From positions 16,036,105 to 16,100,104 of the forward strand of contig CM119267.1 of assembly GCA_051294375.1 (NCBI GenBank): a stretch of 64,000 bases of DNA, given 5' to 3'. Shown here piece by piece: positions 56,060 to 64,000 of this stretch. The notes below the pieces were generated by a model. The model made no database searches. It had not been told where the DNA came from and worked only from the letters and a program-made list of their open reading frames with translations. Each line of letters opens with the position of its first letter. Position 1 is the stretch's first letter. The position numbers and the translations under genes are program-made. This stretch comes from Paraspadella gotoi (lineage: Eukaryota > Chaetognatha).

Positions 56060-56407
56060 TCGAGACGCCGGTTTAGTTTGGCGATACCAGTAATGACATC
56101 TATCGCGACATTTTCAAGCCGTGACATCGTCTGTGACAGTGGAGGTCACTGGTGACCTTGACCTCGAATCGCGCCATCGATCTTAATTCAGATTGAGAGA
56201 GACTGAGACAGTTTCGGTGATCTAGATTTTTTTTCTTGTGATTGTGACATGAGCGGTGACATCATTTTTTTTGTCGTCAATTACGACAGAGAAGATAAAA
56301 AAGCCTCTGTCACGTAGCAAGGGGAACAGCAACGGGGCTTCCTGCGGCAGATTTGGCCGTGGCGACGGAGGGCTCGCGGGTTAACGTGACAAGTCGTGAC
56401 GGCATGA
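56060..56407. promoter_or_regulatory. TGACA/TGACC-rich regulatory-like block
   Basis: GTGACATC, GTGACAG, GTGACCTTG and TGACATC words recur about ten times in 350 bases. Three perfect AGGTCA half-sites are packed at 56143-56164. It ends at the gap 56408-56633. Confidence 0.35.
56143..56164. promoter_or_regulatory. Cluster of three AGGTCA nuclear-receptor half-sites
   Basis: AGGTCA (56143-56148, plus), TGACCT (56153-56158) and TGACCT (56159-56164), the last two on the minus strand. The outer pair form a 16-bp palindrome AGGTCACTGGTGACCT. The complement also contains TCAAGGTCA, the FTZ-F1/ERR monomer site. Binding is inferred. Confidence 0.45.
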
Positions 56408-56633
56408 NNNNNNNNNNNNNNNNNNNNNNNNNNNNNNNNNNNNNNNNNNNNNNNNNNNNNNNNNNNNNNNNNNNNNNNNNNNNNNNNNNNNNNNNNNNNN
56501 NNNNNNNNNNNNNNNNNNNNNNNNNNNNNNNNNNNNNNNNNNNNNNNNNNNNNNNNNNNNNNNNNNNNNNNNNNNNNNNNNNNNNNNNNNNNNNNNNNNN
56601 NNNNNNNNNNNNNNNNNNNNNNNNNNNNNNNNN

Positions 56634-57043
56634 AAAAAAAGAATGAGGTCAATAAAAATTTTATTTTTAAAAATCTATTTAGATAATAAAATGAAAAAAC
56701 AAATGATAGGGAGGAGGAAAGAAAAGAGTACTGACAGTCAGACAGTCAGCCACAGAGAGTCAGACGTTTAAATTTTCTTTCATTAAAATCTTAGACTTGG
56801 AATTGGCTAAGGAATTTCGCGATTAAACAAAAAAATAGTAATCCGATGTTTAAACTGAACTNNNNNNNNNNNNNNNNNNNNNNNNNNNNNNNNNNNNNNN
56901 NNNNNNNNNNNNNNNNNNNNNNNNNNNNNNNNNNNNNNNNNNNNNNNNNNNNNNNNNNNNNNNNNNNNNNNNNNNNNNNNNNNNNNNNNNNNNNNNNNNN
57001 NNNNNNNNNNNNNNNNNNNNNNNNNNNNNNNNNNNNNNNNNNN
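56634..57043. other. AT-rich DNA and a gap
   Basis: 56634-56861 is AT-rich with ACTGACAGTCAGACAGTCAG near 56731. 56862-57043 is a gap. No gene. Confidence 0.5.
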
Positions 57044-57172
57044 AAATAATAACTAAAACAAAAACGTTTTCTAATTTATTACGAAACAAAAACAGAGGAA
57101 GAAAACGAAGGAAAACATTTTCGGTGGAAGCGAAAGTCGGAAGCGGCGGCGTGGTGCGGCGGAAGCGGCGAG

Positions 57173-57295
57173 ATGGCGCGGAAAATCGAAAAATTTTTCC
57201 CGCCGAACAACAATGCCGGCGATAACGACGACGACGAGGATAACAACGACGAACGACGACGAATAACGAGGACAGGAAAACTCGTCGTCCCGTAA
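57173..57295 (+). CDS. 40-codon acidic ORF starting at ATGGCG
   Basis: ATG at 57173 (GCGAG-ATG-GCG) opens MARKIEKFFPPNNNAGDN, then an Asp/Asn/Glu-rich stretch and RRRITRTGKLVVP, with TAA at 57293. The frame is also open about 40 codons upstream. TTTTTCCCGCCGAA inside resembles an E2F site, so this may be a promoter with a short first exon. No family was recognised. Confidence 0.3.
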   Translation: MARKIEKFFPPNNNAGDNDDDEDNNDERRRITRTGKLVVP

Positions 57296-57511
57296 ATATG
57301 ATTGCTCCGCGCAGAGTTTGCATCAGAATGGCCCCTTCATTCTCGACGACGACGACGACGACGACGACGACCATGAAGCCGACGACGACGAACACAAATA
57401 ATCCATAATTGGGCAGAATTGCTCCCCGTCTTCTCGAGCAATGGGGGAGCCACGCCTACCCGAATTTTCCTCCCTCTCGCTCTCTCTATCTCTCATTGGC
57501 TTTGGATATTT
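57296..57511. other. ACG array and mixed DNA to gap
   Basis: A pure GAC array lies at 57348-57371. The flanks are GC-richer than average. No supported exon. The gap at 57512-57693 follows a CT-rich start. Confidence 0.5.
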
Positions 57512-57710
57512 NNNNNNNNNNNNNNNNNNNNNNNNNNNNNNNNNNNNNNNNNNNNNNNNNNNNNNNNNNNNNNNNNNNNNNNNNNNNNNNNNNNNNNNNN
57601 NNNNNNNNNNNNNNNNNNNNNNNNNNNNNNNNNNNNNNNNNNNNNNNNNNNNNNNNNNNNNNNNNNNNNNNNNNNNNNNNNNNNNNNNNNNNNTCTCTCT
57701 CTTTCTGGCT

Positions 57711-57826
57711 CCGGAAGTGACTCCGCTCGTCTTCGAAGAAGCAAACGACATAAAATTTTGTGTGAATCGACCATAAAAATGGCGGCGCTATCTGATTGCA
57801 TTAGAATAAAGCCACTGTGGAGATGA
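57711..57826 (+). promoter_or_regulatory. ETS + YY1 promoter-like module with short ORF
   Basis: CCGGAAGTGAC at 57711-57721 is a perfect ETS/GABP site. AAAATGGCGGC at 57776-57786 matches the YY1 consensus and includes an ATG (57779) that opens MAALSDCIRIKPLWR to TGA at 57824. The pair is typical of TATA-less promoters of constitutive animal genes. The coding part is too short to name. Confidence 0.4.
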
Positions 57827-58038
57827 AGACCGAAGAGCGATAACCGGAGAAAAATATGGCACAGCGATTCTTTGTTGTCGCAGTCAACGCAAATGCGGGC
57901 GCTATACTTAATAATTCGAATAAAACTTAGGTTTTATTAAATCGAAAAGCGCTATTAAGAAATCGTTGTCGAGGTTGAAAGAACATTTCGCGTTATTGGT
58001 CGACGAATATCTAAATTTTTGCAACTTTAAGGGTTTTG
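57827..58038. other. AT-rich DNA, nothing recognised
   Basis: It contains AATATGGCACAGCG and generic AT-rich DNA. It would be an intron if 57779 were a first exon. Confidence 0.35.
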
Positions 58039-58041
58039 TAA

Positions 58042-58151
58042 TTTTTGGAATCGAGGGTTGCCACAACTGTGGTTATCGAATTCAGTTGGCCACAAATTAA
58101 TGTCGATCGACCGATATTTAACGAGTTTTTAGATTCTTACAGGGTCGGAGA
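58042..58151 (+). CDS. Coding-like frame running into a gap
   Basis: From TTG at 58042 the frame reads LESRVATTVVIEFSWPQINV, then DRPIFNEFLDSYRVG to the gap at 58152. It lacks an ATG. Another plus frame is open for about 23 codons. Natural composition, unknown family. Confidence 0.25.
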
Positions 58152-58392
58152 NNNNNNNNNNNNNNNNNNNNNNNNNNNNNNNNNNNNNNNNNNNNNNNNN
58201 NNNNNNNNNNNNNNNNNNNNNNNNNNNNNNNNNNNNNNNNNNNNNNNNNNNNNNNNNNNNNNNNNNNNNNNNNNNNNNNNNNNNNNNNNNNNNNNNNNNN
58301 NNNNNNNNNNNNNNNNNNNNNNNNNNNNNNNNNNNNNNNNNNNNNNNNNNNNNNNNNNNNNNNNNNNNGAGAGAGAGAGAGATTTTTTCCAG

Positions 58393-58446
58393 CCTCTCGC
58401 AACCAAGTCGAAAAGGACGGCTTCTGCTTATTTCACGCTGTTTTGA
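58393..58446 (+). CDS. Possible short terminal exon
   Basis: The acceptor ATTTTTTCCAG ends at 58392. Phase 0 reads PLATKSKRTASAYFTLF and TGA at 58444. A GAC array lies at 58462-58489 in the putative 3' UTR. It is also in frame, through GA repeat and gap, with the 58042 frame, but the gap size is unknown. Confidence 0.22.
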   Translation, partial: PLATKSKRTASAYFTLF

Positions 58447-58489
58447 ATCCAAGACAAACATCGACGACGACGACGACGACGACGACAGA

Positions 58490-58723
58490 CGCACCAATGG
58501 TTATATCTTCAACGGCGATGGAATCGTTGCATAATAATTAATTGCTTCCTCAGATGGAACCAATAAAAGCAATTTCGGGTTCATCGCCGAAAACAACGAC
58601 GATCGGGACGAAGAGGATTGAAATTTTGCTTTCTTAGAAATATATTTGGAATGAAAATGTATGCGAATTGGTATACTGTTATTAAATCGGATGAATTGGT
58701 AATATAATTTATAAACCCCCCCC
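58490..58723. other. AT-rich DNA to gap
   Basis: No gene. A run of nine C precedes the gap 58724-59015. Confidence 0.45.
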
Positions 58724-59026
58724 NNNNNNNNNNNNNNNNNNNNNNNNNNNNNNNNNNNNNNNNNNNNNNNNNNNNNNNNNNNNNNNNNNNNNNNNNNNNN
58801 NNNNNNNNNNNNNNNNNNNNNNNNNNNNNNNNNNNNNNNNNNNNNNNNNNNNNNNNNNNNNNNNNNNNNNNNNNNNNNNNNNNNNNNNNNNNNNNNNNNN
58901 NNNNNNNNNNNNNNNNNNNNNNNNNNNNNNNNNNNNNNNNNNNNNNNNNNNNNNNNNNNNNNNNNNNNNNNNNNNNNNNNNNNNNNNNNNNNNNNNNNNN
59001 NNNNNNNNNNNNNNNAAAGAAAAATA

Positions 59027-59233
59027 ATGGGAAAGAAAAGAGCGAAGTTTCGATTTGACAGAATCGAGTTTCTTGGATTTTTGTTTCTCATCCTCGGATT
59101 TTCTTACTTCTTCGTTTCAGAAAAAAAAAAGGGGGACGGTTCGAGCGAAAACAAAAGGCTGACGCTGGTCACTCTGCTCTTGGGTCAAATCGGTGGTCAC
59201 TGCAGAGAGTTGGCGGTCGTTGCTGTCGGTTAA
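59027..59233 (+). CDS. Small membrane-protein-like ORF, 68 codons
   Basis: ATG at 59027 has a good context (A at -3, G at +4). The frame reads a basic N-terminus (MGKKRAKFRFDRIE), one hydrophobic segment at about residues 15-30 (FLGFLFLILGFSYFFV), then SEKKKGDGSSENKR and a second hydrophobic part, ending TAA at 59231. Caution: the hydrophobic DNA is pyrimidine-rich and ends TTTCAG at 59120, an equally good splice acceptor, and a ten-A run follows. No family was recognised. Confidence 0.33.
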   Translation: MGKKRAKFRFDRIEFLGFLFLILGFSYFFVSEKKKGDGSSENKRLTLVTLLLGQIGGHCRELAVVAVG

Positions 59234-59900
59234 AAAAATGGTGGTCAACGAATCGCGGACCGGGAATAAAATACGAGATTTTAAAAGAACAAAGAGTAAA
59301 AAAAAAAATTTGAAATTATTAAAATTTCAACGTTTCTGTTTTTGAGTTTTAATAACTCGGCCAGAGTAAATTTCTCCTGATATTGGCAGGTCCCAAGTTC
59401 GTGCCCTCGTCGACCTCAAGGGAAAAAATAAGAAAATTTGTCAAAATGTACGTTTCGCTGCCTATTTTTTTTTGGTATTGCTTTGTACTTACTGATAAAA
59501 AAAAAAAATATTTAACTTGTCAACAAAAATTTTAGGCCGAATAGGAAAATCGCTCTTCGTTCGAAAAAGGAAAACTTAAGGGGAGGACGACATCCAATTC
59601 TGTTAATTCGTGCATAGTTTGCATGGGAAAACCCCTTGTTCCCCTTCAACAATCATCTATTTCCGAAGTTTAGACACCGAGACTGTTGACAGCGTTCGGG
59701 TGGGATTAAGAAAATCGGGAAAAAAAAACAATTTTGAAAAATAATTAAATAACCACTGCCAACTTCGAGGTTTACAAGTATAGTTCCAATACCATTACCC
59801 CCACGGTGAGGAGAAGGAAGATGGTTTTATTACGTTCCCAGAAATCACGGTTGGAATCCTTTCACGGTTGTAAAAATAACCTTATACCGTATTATTTGGT
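59234..59900. other. AT-rich DNA with a weak tRNA-like patch
   Basis: 59352-59410 contains CTCGGCCAGAG and, about 30 bases on, AAGTTCGTGCCC, a poor A-box/B-box pair (B box 9 of 11). It may be a SINE remnant. Otherwise there is no feature. Confidence 0.25.
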
Positions 59901-60079
59901 CCCCGTTAGAAAAAAAAAAAACTTTCCCCAAAAAAAAGGACCTCGCAAGCCTGCCCTTCAATGATAAACCAAATATTTTTTGAAAATGGCGACATAACAA
60001 AAAATATTTGGGATGCGGAATGATAAAAAAAAAAAAGAGAGGAAGGAGAGAGACGAAGAGAGAGAAGAAGAGAGAGAGA

Positions 60080-60250
60080 GAGAAGAGAGCCGGACACTCG
60101 GTTTAACTCGTTTGAAAGTTGTTTTTTTTTCGACGTCCACCCGCCCGGACCCAGTTCGCGCGTTTTCGAGACCCGTTGCTCGTAACCTTTTGAAAGTTTG
60201 AACGATGGAGATCCCCGACGAATGTTTCGCTGAATCTCGAGATAGATCAT
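60080..60250 (-). CDS. Minus-strand ORF with ATG, uncertain
   Basis: ATG at 60250 opens MIYLEIQRNIRRGSPSFKLS, then KGYEQRVSKTRELGPGGWTS and a polar stretch, becoming Ser/Leu repeat translation at the GA tract (60053-60088) and ending at 59906. A second minus frame is also open across the GC-rich part. No family was recognised. Confidence 0.22.
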
Positions 60251-60740
60251 GAATTAAAAAGTCCCTCACGATGAATAAAAGGGCCAAGAAAAAAGAGAGA
60301 AAACTTTATTGTTACCCCAATAAAATCCCGTTAAAAACCAATATTCGGAACGGGGCAAAGGTTAAATGGTGATCTTAAACAGCACCTACCCAGAACGTCT
60401 TCTCTCTCCTCTCTCTCCTTAAATTGACCAACGGCCATGCAAAAGAACGCTAAAACTAACTGATATCGTGAGCTGAGAGAGAGAAAGAGACTTAGAGAGA
60501 AAGGAGAGGAGAAAGAGAGAGAATGAGAAGAGAGAGAGAGGCCGGGAGAATATATTATAAGGGTTAAGGCATAACATTTAATCACCTAGTGACCGGTGGT
60601 AAAAAAAAAGGAATACAAATTTTTTGTAAAAGGTGAATGACGGAGGGAGGAGTTCCCGCCCACGGAGACGCCCAAAATTAAGTCCCCAACTCTCGGTTTA
60701 AATAAAATCTTTAATCCCGTTTCCTCGGCAAAAACCCCTG
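60251..60740. other. Mixed DNA with GA tract
   Basis: GA/GAAA-rich tract at 60476-60541. The rest is AT-rich with doubled bases, which suggests unpolished sequence. No gene seen. Confidence 0.4.
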
Positions 60741-60870
60741 CCGTGATTCCGGTCCAAAGGGTTGGAAATTTTTGCCGTTGCCATCAAACCGCCGTTATTA
60801 GGGTCATTTGTTCCTCGACGATTGTTTACTCGTTGCCCCCGCAACGGCCCACCGAAATGCAGCGGTCAAG
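60741..60870 (+). CDS. Possible exon ending at a strong donor
   Basis: A GC-richer block ends at CAA|GTAAGT (GT at 60871). One frame reads IPVQRVGNFCRCHQTAVIRV and CSSTIVYSLPPQRPTEMQRSS; another reads EIFAVAIKPPLLGSFVPRR. The donor is the best evidence. Frame and upstream boundary are unknown. Confidence 0.2.
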
Positions 60871-60977
60871 TAAGTTATTCTTTTCACATTTCTTCAAAAA
60901 AAATCACGAAAATCTTCAGATGTAAATTTGGGATTTTGCTATGAAAAAACGAACGCATCACGCAACCGAGCATCGCT

Positions 60978-61106
60978 AGAGAGAGAGAGGAGGACACAGA
61001 GAGACACAGAGAGACACCCGAGAGACACAGAGAGAACCCGAAAGGAACAAACAGAGAAGACCACAGAGAGAACAGAGAGACACAGAGAGACACAGATGAG
61101 ACAAAG
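60978..61106 (+). repeat. (GAGACACA)n repeat
   Basis: About 12 degenerate units of 8-10 bases, GAGAGACACA with CCGA interruptions. Confidence 0.85.
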
Positions 61107-62387
61107 CAATTAACATTCATTTTTTTTATTTAAATAATCAAAAAACCCTATATAATAAATAGTCTTGGGATTATATAACCAAAACCCAAATTAAAGGCCA
61201 AGTATTTTAAAGATTTTCTGCAATTTCTCTGACCTAAAAGTCCCTAACCAAAAAAAGAGACACTTCCGAAAAAGTGACACCTATTTAAATAGTGGTTTTT
61301 CTTAATCCCCCTATACTAGATTGATATTTAATTTATAAAACAAACCAATTACCATCCGGTCAGTTACACATTGGCACATTTGCCGCATGAGCTGTCCACT
61401 GTCCCGTGATGTGCTTTTCGTTCCCGATGGTTTGCATACTAAAATTGATATGTACAATAGTCGGCCAATATTTTTTCTAACATTTTTACCCTAAACACAT
61501 ATTTTTATTTATGTTTTATTTATCATGTTTACTTTAAATGTTTATAAAATTTGCATTTATAAATACTGTGGAATAAAAATACCAATAAATCCTAAAATCC
61601 CGCTTCATAGGCAGGAGCATCAGGGAGGCAAGGGAAGGAATCGTCTGGCTGAGGAGTGAGCTCAAATTAATAATGGCCCGCAAAAGTAAATCTTGAAATT
61701 TTTGTTTCGTCTTTTCTAATAATCTGATAAAAAAATTTTAAATTGTTCCATTTAAGCTGTTAAAAAAATTATGTTTCATTTTCACTCAAAATTTTTTAGA
61801 TTAAATTGAAATATAATCTTCGGTTTGCAAATTGCAATTTTACTGCGGATTCATTTTAGAAAACCCATAGTAGTTGACTCACTTACTTGTGATTCCCATG
61901 ACCTCATGATGAGGAGATTAAACTTTGGCTTTCTACCGTAAAAAACTTATCTTGAAGAAAAAAATATAAAAAAGTTTTTGCTTCTGTTTCATTTTCTTTT
62001 CATTTCAATTCAAATTAAAAAGAAAATCTGATGGTTTTTAGGGTATCCTCATTGACCGGAAACCCCTTTTGAGAGTCGGAGATCGGAGGTTTGAAAACTC
62101 GGAATCTTCTTTCAGGACACACAGAAAAAGCGCTGTAATCTGCCCCTAAATTTCAAATCAAATTCAATCAATTAAATTTATCAATCAGCATCCCCGGCTT
62201 GTTATCAATTGTCGTCGCTCGCCAAAAATGTCGGTTATTTTTTTCATTGAAGAATAGGCCCAAAAAATGCCAAGCATCTGATCAAAAATAAATTAACCAG
62301 TGGCGGCACCAAAACATGCGTAAATCGTGTTCAAGGGTTAAAACTAAACCTGTGACCTGTAGTGACAATAATATGTTTTTTAAATTG
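61107..62387. other. AT-rich DNA without recognised feature
   Basis: No arrays and no coding-like islands apart from small GC patches at 61370-61440 and 61600-61680. It leads gradually into the satellite at 62388. Confidence 0.5.
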
Positions 62388-63660
62388 CATCATTTCTTTT
62401 TACTTATATCATTTTTTTCAACTTTCCATATTTTTTTCAACCTTTTTCAATTTTCACCTTTTCATCTTTTTTATTTTTTCTCAACTTGCATAATTTTTTT
62501 TAACTTGGCCGCAATAAATTTTTTTCCAGCTTGCCCATAACTTTTTCTTTAACTTTGGCCATAAATTTCAGCCTTGCATAATTTTTTTAACTTGGCATTA
62601 ATTTTTTTTCACGCTTGGGCAAATTTTTTCAACTTGGCATAATTTTTCAAGAACTTTGCATAATTTTTTCAACCTTGCCCCATAATTTTTTTCAACTTGG
62701 CCATAATTTTTTCAACCTTGCATTAATTTTTCCCCAACTGGCCATTTAATTTTTCAACTTGGCCATAATTTGTTCAACCTTGGCCATAATTTTTTCGAAC
62801 TTGGCCATAATTTTTTCAACTTGGGCATTAATTTTTTCAACTTGCATAATTTTTTCTCAACTTGCCATAATTTTTTTCAACTTGCCATAAATTTTTTTTC
62901 AACTTGCATAATTTTTAAACTTGCCATAATTTTTTTCACTTTGGCAATAATTTTTTCCAAAACTTGCATAACTTTTTTCAATTGCATATTTTTTCAATTT
63001 GCATAAATTTTCAACTTGGCCATTTTTTTCAACTTGCAACCCAATTTTTTCAAAACCTATGCACCAATTTGTTTCAACTTGGCCACAATTTTTTTCAACT
63101 TTGCATAATTTTTTCAACTTGCATAATTTTTTCAAACTTTGCATAATTATTATATATAAAACCTTTGCATATTTTTTTCAACTTGCCATAAGTTTTCACT
63201 TGCCATAATTTTTTTTCAAACTGCAAATTTTTTCAACTTGGCATAATTTTTTAATTTGGTATAATTTTTTCAACCTGTGCATTAATTTTTTTTTCAACTT
63301 GGGCATTAATTTTTTTCAACCTTGGCATAATTTTTTAACTTGCCAAATTTTTTTCAACTTGCAAATAAATTTTTTTTCACACTTGGGCAATATTTTTTTT
63401 TCAACTTGCATTAATTTTTTCACTGCCCATAATTTTTTTAATTTGGCTATAATTTTTTCAACTTGCCATAATTTTTTTTTATAACCTTGTATAATTTTTA
63501 TAATTTTTGCCACCCCTTTTTCAACTTGCACTTACTTTTTTTCAACTTGCATACTTTTTTTTAAACTTGCATACTTTTTTTAACTTGCATACTTTTTTAA
63601 CTTGCATATTTTTTTAACTTGCATACTTTTTTAAACTTTGCATATTTTTCAACTTGCTGT
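62388..63660 (+). repeat. AT-rich ~20-bp satellite (CATAATTTTTTTCAACTTGC)
   Basis: About 60 head-to-tail units of the form CATAATTTTTTTCAACTTGG/C, 17-22 bases long. Length differences lie mainly in the T run and in doubled C or G. The left edge is degenerate (62388-62470). The right edge changes to a shorter unit, CATACTTTTTTTAACTTG (63530-63650). Frames (NFFQL, NFFSTC) are repeat translations. Confidence 0.93.
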
Positions 63661-63793
63661 TAATAAAAATCAATTAAAAGTTTTTATAAGAAAAAAATAA
63701 TCGAAAAAAATGACAGAAAAAAAACGACCCAAATTCAAGGGTAAAGTTAAAATCGCTAAAGCGATTTTACAATTCATTCATTCACTATTGATT
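63661..63793. other. AT-rich DNA between the satellite and the last open frame
   Basis: A-rich DNA with no repeat unit. TTCATTCATTCACT precedes the ATG at 63794. Confidence 0.4.
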
Positions 63794-64000
63794 ATGCTTT
63801 TTTTTGCACACTTTTTTTCCATCCCGAAGCCCCCTTTGCTGCAGCTCCTGAAGCAGCGGGACTCAAGCAGACACACCAATACTTCTTCTCCCCTTTTGCT
63901 GCCTTCAATCGTCCGCCCTTTATTGCCTCACTCGTTTTGTGTTCGCTCTCATCGTCGCATGCCTTCCGGTCATCGTCATCGTTTTTGTCGATCCCGATCC
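63794..64000 (+). CDS. Open frame running past the window end (partial)
   Basis: ATG at 63794 opens 69 codons with no stop before the window ends: MLFFAHFFSIPKPPLLQLLK, a Ser/Thr/Leu/Pro-rich middle and a His/Arg-rich end (SGHRHRFCRSRS). GC rises markedly from 63830. The hydrophobic start could be a signal sequence, but it is encoded by T homopolymers where indels are likely. No family was recognised. Confidence 0.27.
   Translation, partial: MLFFAHFFSIPKPPLLQLLKQRDSSRHTNTSSPLLLPSIVRPLLPHSFCVRSHRRMPSGHRHRFCRSRS

Noticed and set aside
62388-63660. CRISPR-like array
   Set aside because: Units are contiguous and degenerate with no unique spacers, in a eukaryotic AT-rich context.

Overview
What it is. 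This is AT-rich invertebrate-like nuclear DNA from a draft long-read assembly. It carries very dense (GA)n/(CT)n tracts, (ACG)n/(CGT)n trinucleotide arrays and several minisatellites. It has 25 runs of N: five of exactly 25 N, two of 10 N, the rest about 100-520 N. CpG-containing trinucleotide arrays, very short candidate introns, no operon structure and dense AG microsatellites fit an arthropod (perhaps a crustacean), but nothing fixes the species. I recognise no protein family. Most long open frames are translations of GA repeats (RERERE/SLSLSL) or CGT repeats (VVVV/RRRR/TTTT).

Layout. (1) 1-2493: AT-rich DNA with a GC-rich, coding-like block at 905-1676. (2) 2519-5182: segment A, repeated at 14962-17181. 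(3) 5629-11772: segment B copy 1. (4) 11773-14961: unique, with CGT arrays, three perfect CREs and polypurine DNA. (5) 17266-21330: inverted copy of part of B, broken by a 2.5-kb AT-rich insert. It forms a large palindrome with (6) B copy 2 at 22441-28391. (7) B copy 3 (partial) at 28476-33981, interrupted by a 2.57-kb insertion at 31194-33762 that has degenerate terminal inverted repeats; copy 2 supplies the uninterrupted site. (8) 33921-35289: the best candidate 5' end of a gene, plus a 50-nt exon-like segment with consensus splice sites. (9) 35.3-62.3 kb: simple repeats, polypurine DNA, minisatellites and scattered GC-rich coding-like or promoter-like patches. (10) 62388-63660: an AT-rich ~20-bp satellite. 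(11) An open frame from 63794 runs off the window end.

How it fits together. Every duplication breakpoint I can place lies in a GA/CT tract, and the copies differ mainly by single-base indels. That is what unpolished long reads joined through microsatellites would give, although real GA-mediated rearrangement is possible. The same indel noise probably breaks real reading frames, so short exon-like pieces are more informative than long ORFs. The better ones are 33921-34234, 35240-35289, 43981-44103 (acceptor, stop, AATAAA), 21467-21794, 45533-45691, 53585-53959 (minus) and 59027-59233. No rRNA, intact tRNA, CRISPR or viral gene was found.
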